A stretch of DNA of 63,278 nt from Clostridium sp. Cult2 (GTDB lineage Bacteria; Bacillota; Clostridia; Tissierellales; Tepidimicrobiaceae): assembly GCF_021655075.1 (NCBI RefSeq), contig NZ_PPXX01000050.1, positions 1-63,278 of the forward strand, read 5' to 3'. The position numbers and the translations under genes are program-made. Positions 43,401-52,272 of the stretch are shown in pieces. Numbering within the stretch: position 1 is the stretch's first letter; each line of letters starts with the position of its first letter. The notes beneath the pieces are model-generated. The model worked only from the letters and a program-made list of their open reading frames with translations. It was not told the origin of the DNA and did no database searches.

Positions 43401-43774
43401 CTATAATCAAAAATATTAAATTTAATGGGAAAATCATCCACATAGATAACCCCATCCTCTTCAAGCAATCTGGCTAAGGTTAAAAGTGTATTGTTTTTTT
43501 TATCCCTATCTTTAATGTTTAATTCGTCTTTTAATAGCTGTACAGTAAAGCTAGGCTTATTACCAGCTAATAGACGACCATATCTATCTCTGATTTCACC
43601 CCTTGGCGCTGTAATATATATCTCCTTTAATCTCTTATTATCAGAGATATCCCTATAGTAATCTCCCTCTACTATAGTTAAAGTAGCCAATTTAAAAGAA
43701 AGGATTAGCATAATAGTTGTTAGTATTATAATTAATATATTGAATCGGTTTTTTAATTTTTCTATTATTTTCAA
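40439..43774 (-). CDS. mrdA: Penicillin-binding protein 2 (MrdA-type), extra long
   Basis: 1111 residues, well above the 600-750 usual for class B PBP2. An N-terminal membrane helix (about 12-30), a pedestal domain with an inserted helical region (about 110-460), and a transpeptidase domain: GSTFKMV (Ser near 720), SCN near 778 and KTGTAE near 1030. All catalytic motifs are intact. It makes crosslinks in lateral wall synthesis with the elongasome. Placement after mreD fits. The long insert between membrane helix and transpeptidase is the peculiarity. The start is TTG after GGGGTG. Confidence 0.92.
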   Translation of the reverse strand: MKIIEKLKNRFNILIIILTTIMLILSFKLATLTIVEGDYYRDISDNKRLKEIYITAPRGEIRDRYGRLLAGNKPSFTVQLLKDELNIKDRDKKNNTLLTLARLLEEDGVIYVDDFPIKFNIFDYSSEEVYEQESMAPSEKVIDIIISNNLLPQLLSTYYIHPDYREHYQFSTVNKAINALENKGIDMPIEVELSEEGLKLNFDDNKDIENWKSNHQISKEATAKEAVLKLINNDKNIIRKIIDHPISRQIVFNILKENNLDNGLILKEYSITYDEEYLEQKRALMKTFQDITFKTSPKDDFVNIVIKTSLVDLLEKTIEVENEKGKVERIVPGEILIKIIEDNDLESPVTIDIDEEVNTVLYTHIDEGLSNTNAPIDTLIDFTKENNLLKDFITDDKIKGIAQELILEKGYNPKISVSKWEYVSLVNKNDWFEKFKIPKDTSPKEAFSYLMEYYKIDEGLSRYESRVIMSLYNQLDKQGHRAYQPINIAYGIKDATVAKIEEGLMEMPGIQVSIEPVRYYPEGETAAHILGYLGKISQGNEIEKYVKEMKYSPNDIIGKTGIEEKFESELRGENGVKRVEVDVLGNTTNVIDEEKATPGNIIYLTMDLKLQKVAEEALKHTLEEIQVGGTFKSKWGDYKFGTSRSKRRPYINATSGAVVVTDVKTGELLALANYPAYDPNLFSTGISSTDWASLFPENEEDLLAPRPLYNIAIQTAIQPGSTFKMVTALAALEKGFSPTKTIRDMGKVDIGPQSFGCWLWNNNRRTHGPVNVYEALRDSCNYYFYSLALGRNQKTGESLGIRVDIEDIANISTKLGLNDKTGIEINIPREASGGVPNPQSKIMVTKSILKRYLNNNIRFYIKEDEELTNEEIDEIIEEILSWLDMEEMLTRNEVIRRLDSMGIEPEKRLEGEGEGLADKIKYTYLNFAGWDITDTLNVTIGQGQNAYTPIQMANYIATLANGGYRHKVTTIDTIKNFDNTKTIFKREVNPERIELNDYENLEHVKVGMRKVATEGTARSLFDKFPISVAAKTGTAERTGINPATGDTYDDYAWFVAFAPYEEPEIAISIVLFQGGSGGYAGPIAREIIAEYFGLNSTGEKEALPFEIELAR

Positions 43775-43785
43775 TTCTTACACCC

Positions 43786-44286
43786 CTATCTCCTTCTGAA
43801 CCTGATTGAAGGAATGACAAAAATCTTAGAAAACCATTTGTATAATATAATAGATATTAAACTATTATAAATCATTTCGATAATGATAATGTTTTTAAAA
43901 AAGTCGAGAAAAGATATATTATGAGATAAAAAGAACATAAACAGATAATAAAACAAATGATAGCATATAGTGGAAACTAAAGTTATAAAAAAAGGTATTA
44001 ATATATTGTCTTTAGATAGCTTGTTTTCAGCCATACCAACAAAATATCCAATAAAAAAATATATAAATCCATTTATTCCAACTACAGGGCTAAAAATTAT
44101 ATCCTGTAATAACCCAGCTAACAAACCTACAATACTGGCAGCTTTTTTCCCTCTTAACAGTCCAATTATGACAATAATTACAAGAGCTGTATTTGGAACC
44201 ACATCAAATATACTAAAATAATGTAGTATTGTAGATTGTAGTATGAAGTTAATTATGATTATCAATAATGTAACAAATATAATCAA
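43786..44286 (-). CDS. mreD: Rod shape-determining protein MreD
   Basis: 166 residues from the TTG at 44286 (GAGGG ahead); longer starts overlap the end of mreC. Five hydrophobic segments fill the protein, as in other MreD. There is a conserved GLLAGLLQDIIFSPVVGING segment. It is an inner-membrane part of the elongasome with MreC, PBP2 and RodA. rodA is not in this window. Confidence 0.88.
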   Translation of the reverse strand: MIIFVTLLIIIINFILQSTILHYFSIFDVVPNTALVIIVIIGLLRGKKAASIVGLLAGLLQDIIFSPVVGINGFIYFFIGYFVGMAENKLSKDNILIPFFITLVSTICYHLFYYLFMFFLSHNISFLDFFKNIIIIEMIYNSLISIILYKWFSKIFVIPSIRFRRR

Positions 44287-44302
44287 TTTAAATCCCTCAA
44301 TT

Positions 44303-45139
44303 TTAATTAGATATGATAAAAACCTTATATAATTTTTTAAAATCAATTGCTGGCTCTATTTCAATCTGTTTTGTTAAATCTTCATCTTTCTTCATTACAT
44401 CTGTAATCTCACCAATATATAAATCCTTCATATATATACCACCTAACCCAGAACTAAAAAGCTTGTCTCCCTTCATTATATCAGCTTTACTATCAAATAA
44501 ATAACCATTTAATCTACCATCTACACTGCGTGATATTATTCCTCCATCCTGGGTTCTTATCACTTTAAAGGCAACTTTACTATTTTCATCTATTATGGAA
44601 ATAACTTTAGAACAATTATCTCCTACTTCAACAATTCTTCCTACAATTCCTTCTTGAATTATACCTTCGTCAATTTCCACACCTTGTATAACTGTATCAC
44701 CTTTTTTAATACCATCTTTCAAGCCTTTATCTATGGTAAATCTATTAAACCAATTGCCAGGCTCTTTGCCTATAACCTGGGCTGCAATCAAATTATAATC
44801 AGTATTCTCTACTAACTCTTTTTCACTCTTTAAATATTCGGATTTACCTATTAAATCTTCATGAATTCTATTTTTCTCTTCTAGCTCAGCAACTCTTAGT
44901 TTTAACCTGTCATTTTCTTCTCTTAAAGTACTAATATCCTTAATGGAATTGAAAAAACCGGAAACACTTTTACCTATGTTGAAAAAAACTTTTTCTAAAG
45001 GTGAAAATATGTTCCCAACGATTCTCTCCACTTTTGACAATCCCATTCTTTTACTGCTGGTAATACCAATGACAATAATCAGAATGATAGCAACTGCAGT
45101 TACTATCATTCTGTTTTTGTATTTTTTAAAAAATGACAT
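44303..45139 (-). CDS. mreC: Rod shape-determining protein MreC
   Basis: 278 residues: a short cytoplasmic tail, a membrane helix (about 11-27), a coiled coil (about 70-110, REENDRLKLRVAELEEKNR), and the beta-rich outer domain (VIGKEPGNWFNRFTIDKG and VGDNCSKVISIIDENSKVAF). It scaffolds PBP2 activation in the periplasm-like space. The start is ATG with AGTGGTG. Confidence 0.94.
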   Translation of the reverse strand: MSFFKKYKNRMIVTAVAIILIIVIGITSSKRMGLSKVERIVGNIFSPLEKVFFNIGKSVSGFFNSIKDISTLREENDRLKLRVAELEEKNRIHEDLIGKSEYLKSEKELVENTDYNLIAAQVIGKEPGNWFNRFTIDKGLKDGIKKGDTVIQGVEIDEGIIQEGIVGRIVEVGDNCSKVISIIDENSKVAFKVIRTQDGGIISRSVDGRLNGYLFDSKADIMKGDKLFSSGLGGIYMKDLYIGEITDVMKKDEDLTKQIEIEPAIDFKKLYKVFIISN

Positions 45140-45150
45140 AATATCACCAC

Positions 45151-46182
45151 TTAACCTATTCTTTTACTATTTGATACAGTTTTTTTCAAAATTTCTATAC
45201 TATCTAATGCTTTTCCAGTGCCAATTGCTACACAATCCAATGGCTGTTCCGCTATATGAACAGGCATGCCTGTTTCATTAATAATCAATCTATCTATACC
45301 GTCCAGCAAAGCTCCTCCTCCTGTTAACATTATACCCTGCTCCATTATATCTGCAGCTAATTCAGGGGGTGTTTTTTCCAAAGTGGATTTAATAGCATCT
45401 AATATATTATATATTTGCTCCCTCATAGCTTCATATATCTCTTTTGAGGTTATTTCAATAGTTTTAGGCAAACCACTTATTAAATCTCTTCCTCGTATAT
45501 TCATCTTAGTTTCTTTGTTATTTATATTAGCAGAACCTATAGTAATTTTTATATCCTCTGCAGTTCGTTCTCCAATCATCAAGCTATATTCTTTCTTTAT
45601 ATAGGTCACAATGGATTCATCTAGTTCATCTCCACCAATCCTAATGGATTTGCTAGTAACTATTCCACCTAAGGAAATTACTGCTACTTCTGTTGTACCT
45701 CCTCCAATATCTACTATCAAACTACCAGTTGGCTCATGAACAGGAAGACCTGCTCCTATGGCTGCTGCCATAGGTTCTTCTATTAAGTAAGCATCTCTAG
45801 CTCCAGCATGAATGGCTGCTTCCTCTACTGCTCTTTTTTCTACTTCTGTTACTCCACTAGGTACACATACTACTACTCTAGGCTGAAATAATGAACGTCT
45901 TTGTAAAGAACGTTTAATAAAATATTTAAGCATACTTTGTGTTATATCAAAATCAGCAATAACTCCATCCTTTAAAGGTCGAATGGCTACAATGTTTCCA
46001 GGAGTTCTACCAATCATTTTTTTTGCTTCTTCTCCAACAGCTAAAACCTGTTTTGTATTAGTTTGAATTGCAACTACTGATGGCTCTCTAATGACAATAT
46101 CCTTACCTTTGATATAAACTAATGTATTTGCTGTTCCTAAATCGATACCCATATCCTTTGTGAATGCACTAAAAATTCCCAT
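45151..46182 (-). CDS. mreB: Rod shape-determining protein MreB
   Basis: 343 residues from the ATG at 46182 (AAGGAAGGAG ahead). Actin-type phosphate and nucleotide motifs: [22 protein letters not shown] and [10 protein letters not shown]. It forms membrane-bound filaments that guide wall synthesis. It is the first of mreB-mreC-mreD-pbp2-minC-minD-minE, the standard clostridial order. Confidence 0.97.
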   Translation of the reverse strand: MGIFSAFTKDMGIDLGTANTLVYIKGKDIVIREPSVVAIQTNTKQVLAVGEEAKKMIGRTPGNIVAIRPLKDGVIADFDITQSMLKYFIKRSLQRRSLFQPRVVVCVPSGVTEVEKRAVEEAAIHAGARDAYLIEEPMAAAIGAGLPVHEPTGSLIVDIGGGTTEVAVISLGGIVTSKSIRIGGDELDESIVTYIKKEYSLMIGERTAEDIKITIGSANINNKETKMNIRGRDLISGLPKTIEITSKEIYEAMREQIYNILDAIKSTLEKTPPELAADIMEQGIMLTGGGALLDGIDRLIINETGMPVHIAEQPLDCVAIGTGKALDSIEILKKTVSNSKRIG

Positions 46183-46222
46183 ATCTTTTGCTCCTTCCTT
46201 TCTATAAGCTAAAATCAATATT

Positions 46223-46924
46223 TTAGATAATGTTTTTCTGTTTAAAGCTTACATACTTATTATCACCAATTATTATATGGTCTAAAACCTTAATTCCAAT
46301 TATATTCCCTGCATCGATTAATCTGTGTGTAATATTAATATCTTCTGTACTTGGTGTTGGATCACCACTAGGGTGATTATGTACTAAAATGATAGAATTT
46401 GCACTTCGTTTAATGGCAATATTAAAAACTTCCCTTGGATGTACTATGGATGAGTTCAAATTACCTATGGATATATTTTCAATACTAATTATTTGATTTT
46501 TAGTATCAAGAATAGCAATTTTGAAATGTTCTTTCCTCAAATATCTCATTTCTTCCATAAGCAACTCAGCAATTATTAAGGGTGAGTCTACCTTTAGTTT
46601 GTCTTCTCCCCCTCGACTAGATATCCTTTTGCCTAACTCTATGGCAGCTATAATTTGGGCTGCTTTGCACTGACCAATGCCTTTTATAGTTGTTAGTTCT
46701 TCTACTGTTGCATGGGAAAGGTACCCAATCCCGCTTTTGTCCATACTAATAAGTCTATTAGCTAAGTCAATTGCAGTATCTTCAAAATGTCCTGTTCTAA
46801 TAATTACTGCAATTAGCTCCGCATTTGATAAAGAACCAACCCCATATTTTATCAGCTTTTCCCTAGGTCTTTCGTGTAATGGAAGATCCTTTATGGTATA
46901 ACTTTTAATAATATTATCCACCAT
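46223..46924 (-). CDS. radC: RadC family protein (JAB/MPN domain)
   Basis: 233 residues: an N-terminal HhH-like region ([24 protein letters not shown]) and a C-terminal JAB-type metalloprotease-like domain with the zinc motif [14 protein letters not shown] (near 182). Despite the name, a repair role is not confirmed. Its location between maf and mreB is conserved in Firmicutes. It starts with ATG. Confidence 0.93.
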   Translation of the reverse strand: MVDNIIKSYTIKDLPLHERPREKLIKYGVGSLSNAELIAVIIRTGHFEDTAIDLANRLISMDKSGIGYLSHATVEELTTIKGIGQCKAAQIIAAIELGKRISSRGGEDKLKVDSPLIIAELLMEEMRYLRKEHFKIAILDTKNQIISIENISIGNLNSSIVHPREVFNIAIKRSANSIILVHNHPSGDPTPSTEDINITHRLIDAGNIIGIKVLDHIIIGDNKYVSFKQKNII

Positions 46925-46942
46925 ATATAATCACCTACATTC

Positions 46943-47524
46943 TTATAATAGACTTATACCAAAATATCTTTCTAACAAAATGTCTAATTTATATATAGGT
47001 AGTCCAATTACATTGAAGTAACATCCATTAATATACTCTACAAATACACTACCTAGTCCTTGTATTGCATAACCGCCAGCCTTATCAATGTATTCCCTAG
47101 TTTTAATATAGTTTTCAATTTTTTTGTCTGTAAGCTCTCTAAATTTTACTATTGTCTTTTCATAATCTATTATCTTTAAGTTTGAGTTTGATTTTATAAT
47201 GCTTAACCCAGTTATCACTTCATGTTCCTTACCACTCAAAAATTTCATCATATTCTTGCCTTCATCTTCATCTTTGGGTTTCCCAAGTATTTCCCCTTCA
47301 CAAATTACAATTGTATCTGCTCCTATAACGATTTCTCCATCATTAAGTTTTCTTGCCACTTGATTAGCTTTCTCGAAAGATAATGCCATGGCTACTTGTT
47401 CAGCAGTTTCATGTTGGGAGATTTTTTCATCAATTTTAGATTCTATTATAATAGTTTCTACATTATACTTCAATAGTAACTCTTTCCTTCTGGGAGATGC
47501 TGATGCAAGAATAATTCTGTTCAT
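46943..47524 (-). CDS. maf: Maf family nucleotide pyrophosphatase
   Basis: 193 residues. The family motifs are complete: ASASPRRKELL at the N-terminus, the catalytic IGADTIV near 68 and GKPKDEDE, and GYAIQGLGSVFVEYINGCYFNVIGLPI at the C-terminus. It hydrolyses non-canonical or dTTP/UTP-type nucleotides to the monophosphate. It precedes radC and mreB as in Bacillus. Confidence 0.94.
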   Translation of the reverse strand: MNRIILASASPRRKELLLKYNVETIIIESKIDEKISQHETAEQVAMALSFEKANQVARKLNDGEIVIGADTIVICEGEILGKPKDEDEGKNMMKFLSGKEHEVITGLSIIKSNSNLKIIDYEKTIVKFRELTDKKIENYIKTREYIDKAGGYAIQGLGSVFVEYINGCYFNVIGLPIYKLDILLERYFGISLL

Positions 47525-47533
47525 AATATCACC

Positions 47534-48058
47534 TTAATTTTTAGAATAAAATATATTATTGAAAGATTTTCTTAAGTTCTTTACAACAAATATTGAAACT
47601 AGACCAATAAAATATCCAGTAAATAAACTAGTCAATAATAATATGGGAAGATACGAAAATATCCTAAAGTTTTTCATCATTAGACTAGCCACTGTTACTT
47701 GAGCAAAATTATGGGCTAATGCACCAAAAATGCTAACTCCAATTAAACTAAAAATATTAGAAAAATTATCATATATAATAAACATTAAAATACAACTTAA
47801 TACAGATCCAGAAAGACTATAGAATAGACTTGTTACACTTCCCGAAACTAAAGTAAAAATAACGGATTTAAGTATACTCACTATAAAAGCTTCCTTAAAG
47901 CCAAAAATTACCAACGTTATTAATATGACCATATTTGATAGTCCTAATTTTGCTCCAGGAGCTACAAAGGGTACTGGCATCATTGATTCAATAATGCTTA
48001 AACCTAACCCAATAGAAACTAATAATGACAAAAAAATTAATCTTTTAATACCTTTCAT
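47534..48058 (-). CDS. Gx transporter family protein (former heptaprenyl diphosphate synthase I)
   Basis: 174 residues with five or six membrane segments and the family motif MPVPFVAPGAKLGLSNMV near the N-terminus. It belongs to the Hpre_diP_synt_I / Gx transporter family (ECF-type substrate-binding-like). The gene sits behind the NusG-II protein gene and ahead of maf. Such pairs are typical near Rnf or flavin-linked electron-transfer genes in Firmicutes, which hints at a role there (inference). The substrate is not known. Confidence 0.85.
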   Translation of the reverse strand: MKGIKRLIFLSLLVSIGLGLSIIESMMPVPFVAPGAKLGLSNMVILITLVIFGFKEAFIVSILKSVIFTLVSGSVTSLFYSLSGSVLSCILMFIIYDNFSNIFSLIGVSIFGALAHNFAQVTVASLMMKNFRIFSYLPILLLTSLFTGYFIGLVSIFVVKNLRKSFNNIFYSKN

Positions 48059-48068
48059 CTTTTCACCT

Positions 48069-48449
48069 CTAACGGCTAATATGATCTATATCTACTTCGT
48101 CATCTATACCCTTTATCTCAATTACTAATCTATTGGGTAAACAAACGATAACTTCTCCAACTTTTGAAATATAGCCTTGTTTTACATCTAATTGATCAGG
48201 ACAATCTGCTTCAATTACTCGAACCTTCTCATCATCTATCTCTATTAGATTATATCCATATTCGGTTTCCACCGGAATAGTTTTCCCTATTAAATTGGTA
48301 TCGAATATTATCTTTTTTATTTCTTCTCCATTAACCTGTATACTTATATACTTTTCTTTATTATTAAAGGCTGATTTTTTTACGTAGGATAAAGATAATA
48401 TACTAATAACTACGATAAAAACCATTAAGTATTTATCACCTTTTGTCAA
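48069..48449 (-). CDS. NusG domain II-containing membrane protein
   Basis: 126 residues from the TTG at 48449 (AAAGGG at a suitable distance; the GTG at 48458 is too near). One N-terminal membrane helix (about 7-24), then an external NusG domain II-type beta barrel with YNLIEIDDEKVRVIEADCPDQ and GEVIVCLPNRLVIEI. It carries one conserved Cys in DCPDQ and one in VVCLP. The family accompanies the Gx transporter in many Clostridia; its function is unknown. It lies downstream of the rnfB terminator and starts the long operon running to mreB. Confidence 0.82.
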   Translation of the reverse strand: MTKGDKYLMVFIVVISILSLSYVKKSAFNNKEKYISIQVNGEEIKKIIFDTNLIGKTIPVETEYGYNLIEIDDEKVRVIEADCPDQLDVKQGYISKVGEVIVCLPNRLVIEIKGIDDEVDIDHISR

Positions 48450-48573
48450 CTTTTTCACCCTTTAGTATTTGTATTGATTCTGTGTATATTACAATTAGTT
48501 TATCATTTATACTTTTCATTTACAAGCTAGAATAATAACCTTACCTTCTTTATTATAAATGAATTCTTCTAAA

Positions 48574-48604
48574 ATTAAAAGAGCCTAAATTTTAGGCTCT
48601 TTTT
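48574..48604. terminator. Terminator after rnfB
   Basis: AAAAGAGCCTAAA pairs with TTTAGGCTCTTTT, with flanking A- and T-runs. It overlaps the last codon of rnfB and separates the rnf operon from the NusG-II/Gx/maf/mre genes. Confidence 0.75.
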
Positions 48605-49418
48605 ATTGAATTGCTACTTCTGGCTTTTTTAAACTTGAAAATATTGCATTTGTAGGACATTTTTCTGCACAAATACCACAATTAATACATTTATCATAGT
48701 TTATCCTTGCAAGATAATTTTCAAAGGTAAAGGCATCTACTGGACAATTTTTTACACAGATTTGACATCCAATACACCCAATATTACAATTACCTCTAAC
48801 TACTTTTCCTGAATCATTGCTTTTACATTTAACTACTACTTCATTATCATAAGGTACAAGTTCAATTATTCCCTTTGGACAAACACTTAGGCATTTCTTG
48901 CAAGATGTACACTTGTCCTTATCTATAACTGCAATCCCATCTATAATTTCAATTGCATCAAATTCGCAAACATCTTTACAAGTACCGCAACCTAAACATC
49001 CATAGGAACAGGATTTACTTCCTCCTGCTAATATATTTTGTGCTCTACAATCTCTAATGCCTTCATAAATATATTTATCTTTTGCCTTATGACAATCACC
49101 TTGACATAAAACAGTAGCTACTTCTCTAATGGTCTCTGCTGGATTTACCCCCATAATATCAGCTACAGCTTCAGCCACCGGATTACCTCCAACGCTACAT
49201 GCATTTACTGGAGCTTTCCCCTCTGCAATAGCATTTGCTAACCCATCGCAACCTGGAAAACCACAAGCGCCACAATTAGCTCCAGGTAGTGCTTTTCTAA
49301 CTTCTTCAACCTTTGGATTTATTTCTACGGAAAAAAACTTAGATGCCAATGAAAGACTTGAGCCAAATAAAAGTCCCAAACCACCTAATACAGTAATTGG
49401 ATATAATATTTCTATCAT
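48603..49418 (-). CDS. rnfB: Rnf complex subunit RnfB
   Basis: 271 residues: an N-terminal membrane helix (about 5-25), a Cys-rich 4Fe-4S motif (GANCGACGFPGCDG near 50-65), and two ferredoxin-like pairs (CGTCKDVCEFDAIEI, CTSCKKCLSVCPKG; CIGCQICVKNCPVDA, CINCGICAEKCPTNA). It receives electrons from ferredoxin at the cytosolic face. It is the last gene of rnfCDGEAB, the normal clostridial order. Confidence 0.96.
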   Translation of the reverse strand: MIEILYPITVLGGLGLLFGSSLSLASKFFSVEINPKVEEVRKALPGANCGACGFPGCDGLANAIAEGKAPVNACSVGGNPVAEAVADIMGVNPAETIREVATVLCQGDCHKAKDKYIYEGIRDCRAQNILAGGSKSCSYGCLGCGTCKDVCEFDAIEIIDGIAVIDKDKCTSCKKCLSVCPKGIIELVPYDNEVVVKCKSNDSGKVVRGNCNIGCIGCQICVKNCPVDAFTFENYLARINYDKCINCGICAEKCPTNAIFSSLKKPEVAIQ

Positions 49419-49429
49419 CTTATTACCTC

Positions 49430-50002
49430 CTATACAAGTCCATTAAATCCTAAAAACGCAATGGACATAAGACCTGCTGTTATTAATGCAATTGGAAAAC
49501 CCTTCAAGGCTTCTGGTATATCTATTATTTCAAACTGTTCTCTAATTGCTGATATTAAAACTAGGGCTAAGCCAAAACCAATGGATGCACCAAAGGCATT
49601 AAAAATTGTCTGTATCAAAGTAAATCCTTCTCGAATATTTAATATAGCTACTCCAAGCACTACACAGTTTGTAGTGATTAATGGAAGATATACTCCCAAT
49701 GCATTATATAAAGTTGGACTCATCTTTTTTAGTACCATTTCAACAAATTGTACCAGCGCTGCTATAACAAGGATAAAAACGATAGTTTGTAAATATTCTA
49801 GATGCAATAAATGTAAAATGTAATGATGTATTACATAGGTTATTATTGATGATAGTGTAACGACGAAGGTTACAGCTATCCCCATACCAGTTGCAGTTTC
49901 AGTCTTGTTGGATACACCTAGAAAAGGACATATTCCTAAGAAACGAGCTAATACATAATTGTTAACAAAAATAGTACTAATCAATATAGTAAAAATGCTC
50001 AT
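49430..50002 (-). CDS. rnfA: Rnf complex subunit RnfA
   Basis: 190 residues with six membrane helices and the conserved Cys-containing NYVLARFLGICPFLGVS motif near the N-terminus. With RnfE it holds an intramembrane 2Fe-2S cluster. Its ATG overlaps the rnfE stop (ATGA), so translation is coupled. Confidence 0.96.
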   Translation of the reverse strand: MSIFTILISTIFVNNYVLARFLGICPFLGVSNKTETATGMGIAVTFVVTLSSIITYVIHHYILHLLHLEYLQTIVFILVIAALVQFVEMVLKKMSPTLYNALGVYLPLITTNCVVLGVAILNIREGFTLIQTIFNAFGASIGFGLALVLISAIREQFEIIDIPEALKGFPIALITAGLMSIAFLGFNGLV

Positions 50003-50625
50003 CTAGCTTCCTCCTTTAACAAAGCTTCCTTTTTATCCTTCTTTTTCATAATACTATTAAAAACTGCTATCAAAATTCCAAGTAGTATAAATGCTCCTGG
50101 TGGCATTATAAAAATTATTGCAGGTTCAAAAGAAGGACCAAATAGTTGCTTATCAAATATGCTTCCAGCTCCTAAAATTTCTCTTAAAATACTTAATAAC
50201 AATAATGCTATGGTATATCCAACACCCATCCCTAATCCATCAACTGCTGAAGCTAGAACATTATTTTTAGAAGCAAATGCTTCTGCTCTAGCCAATATAA
50301 TACAGTTAACAACTATTAAAGGAATAAATATTCCTAAAGCGTTATATAAATCTTGGGTATATGCTTTCATAAACATTTCTACAATAGTTACAAAAGTTGC
50401 AATTACAACAATAAAAGCAGGTATACGAATTTTATCAGGAATTACCTTTCTCAGTAAAGAGATTACTACATTAGAGCCAATTAATACACCTGTGACTGCA
50501 AGGCCCATAGCTATGCCATTAATGGCAGAAGTTGTAACTGCTAAAACTGAACACATTCCTATTAATTGAACAAATATGGGATTTTCTTTTATTACTCCAT
50601 TATAAAAAACTTTAGACAACTTCAA
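49999..50625 (-). CDS. rnfE: Rnf complex subunit RnfE
   Basis: 208 residues with six membrane helices; the motif NPIFVQLIGMCSVLAVTTS includes the cluster-binding Cys near residue 25, and NCIILARAEAFAS is conserved. It pairs with RnfA in the membrane. The start is TTG after GGAGGTG. A basic tail with KKKDKKEALLKEEAR is cytoplasmic. Confidence 0.96.
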   Translation of the reverse strand: MKLSKVFYNGVIKENPIFVQLIGMCSVLAVTTSAINGIAMGLAVTGVLIGSNVVISLLRKVIPDKIRIPAFIVVIATFVTIVEMFMKAYTQDLYNALGIFIPLIVVNCIILARAEAFASKNNVLASAVDGLGMGVGYTIALLLLSILREILGAGSIFDKQLFGPSFEPAIIFIMPPGAFILLGILIAVFNSIMKKKDKKEALLKEEAR

Positions 50626-50647
50626 TGTTTACACCTCCATAAATTAT

Positions 50648-51223
50648 CTAATTAGATAATTTCTCATTATATACTTGGCGAACTAAATTAACTCCATCAA
50701 CTATTGCATTTGTTGTTACAGTAGCACTAGTAAGAGCTTGGACTTCACTATCTCCCTGCGGCTTTTTGGCTGCTGTTATTTCACTAGCTACCGATTTATT
50801 CTTAAAGGAGTTGGAGAAATAAGGTTTAGTTGAATTAGCCCCAAGTCCAGGAGATTCTCCATGGTTTAATACCTTTAAACCAGTAATTTTGCCTTCTGTA
50901 GATATACCCGTCATGAAGGTAATTTCTCCTCCATAGCCATTAACTTTAATATTAAAAGTATATCCAACTAAATCCGAACCATTATAACCTTCGTTTATTT
51001 CTACAATATTTGTATTTGAATCAATAATTTCTTTTAATCTTCCCTCGTCTAAGAGGCTGAAGTTCTCTGCTACTTCTAATACTTCTTTTTTTGCTAGTTC
51101 CTTAGCTATTTTATCAGCCTCTGCAATTCTTTCAGATGTTACGCTATTTGATAAACCCAAAATAGAGGCAGCTACAGCAGTTATGATGAATAATATTAAT
51201 CCTAATTTTAAGGTTTCATTCAT
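50648..51223 (-). CDS. rnfG: Rnf complex subunit RnfG
   Basis: 191 residues: an N-terminal membrane helix (about 8-25) and an FMN-binding domain. The attachment sequence reads LTSATVTT near 170, with Ser where Gly is usual (SGAT). The Thr that would carry FMN is kept. It moves electrons outside the membrane between RnfB/RnfA-E and RnfD/RnfC. An ApbE-type enzyme in this window is the likely modifier. Confidence 0.94.
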   Translation of the reverse strand: MNETLKLGLILFIITAVAASILGLSNSVTSERIAEADKIAKELAKKEVLEVAENFSLLDEGRLKEIIDSNTNIVEINEGYNGSDLVGYTFNIKVNGYGGEITFMTGISTEGKITGLKVLNHGESPGLGANSTKPYFSNSFKNKSVASEITAAKKPQGDSEVQALTSATVTTNAIVDGVNLVRQVYNEKLSN

Positions 51224-52261
51224 CTACTTCACCTCCCCAAATATTTTAGGTCTTGTAAATCTCTCTATTAAAGGAGTTGCTACATTCATCAATAGAATTG
51301 AATAGGATACTCCTTCAGGATAACCACCTTTAACTCGAATAAGAGCTGTCAATATTCCAGCCCCGATACCAAATATAATTCTTCCCACTGGAGTAACTGG
51401 TGAAGAAGCATAGTCTGTAGCCATATAAAAAGCTCCAAGTATTAATCCTCCGCCTAGAATATGATAGGGTAAGAATTCAGTCTCTACCCCTAGCAAAACC
51501 AACATGATAAAAGTCGTGCCTATATAAAATACTGGAATCTTCCAATCAATAACTTGCCTAATTATCAAATATGCAGCACCAATTAATAATAACAATACAG
51601 AAGTTTCTCCTATTGCCCCTGGAATATTTCCTATAAACATATTCCATAATGTAGGAAGCTCTGCTCCTGCGGCTTGAGAAGCAGATGTAGCAGCTTCAAC
51701 TGTTGCAGAGGCAGTTCCATCGGCTACCATTCCATATTTCATTATTGCCAATGGTGTAGCAGTTGCAATAACATCGGGCCTAGTTCCAGTAAAACTTGAC
51801 ATATGTGTTGGCCATGAAGTAAGAAGCATTGCCCTTGCAGCTAATGCTGGATTCATAAAGTTTGAACCTATTCCTCCAAAAAATTGCTTAACGATAATAA
51901 TTGCAAAAGCAGAACCCATTATTGGTAACCACCAAGGGGCACTGGCAGGTAAGTTGAATGCAATTAAAATACCCGTTATAATAGCTGAAAAATCATTTAT
52001 TGTTATAGGTTTACCAAATATTTTCTGAATAATTGCTTCAAAAAGAATTGATGAAGCCACAGAAATCAAAATCAATTTTAATGCATCTATTCCAAAAAAG
52101 TATACGCTACCAACAATAGCTGGAATAAGCGCAATAATCACATCTAGCATTATCCTCTGTACAGATTCATTAGATCTTATATGAGGAGATGAAGAAACTA
52201 ACAACTTATTTTCTAAGGCTAATTCTTGAGCTTTAGAAGTATCCATTACTTTACTATCCAT
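51224..52261 (-). CDS. rnfD: Rnf complex subunit RnfD
   Basis: 345 residues with about nine membrane helices. The motif DVIATATPLAIMK (near 160-172) holds the Thr to which FMN binds covalently by an ApbE-type enzyme. MATDYASSPVTPVGRIIFG is the second conserved block. It starts after GGAGGATATGAA. RnfD forms the core membrane channel for Na or H transfer. Confidence 0.96.
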   Translation of the reverse strand: MDSKVMDTSKAQELALENKLLVSSSPHIRSNESVQRIMLDVIIALIPAIVGSVYFFGIDALKLILISVASSILFEAIIQKIFGKPITINDFSAIITGILIAFNLPASAPWWLPIMGSAFAIIIVKQFFGGIGSNFMNPALAARAMLLTSWPTHMSSFTGTRPDVIATATPLAIMKYGMVADGTASATVEAATSASQAAGAELPTLWNMFIGNIPGAIGETSVLLLLIGAAYLIIRQVIDWKIPVFYIGTTFIMLVLLGVETEFLPYHILGGGLILGAFYMATDYASSPVTPVGRIIFGIGAGILTALIRVKGGYPEGVSYSILLMNVATPLIERFTRPKIFGEVK

Positions 52262-52272
52262 TTCATATCCTC

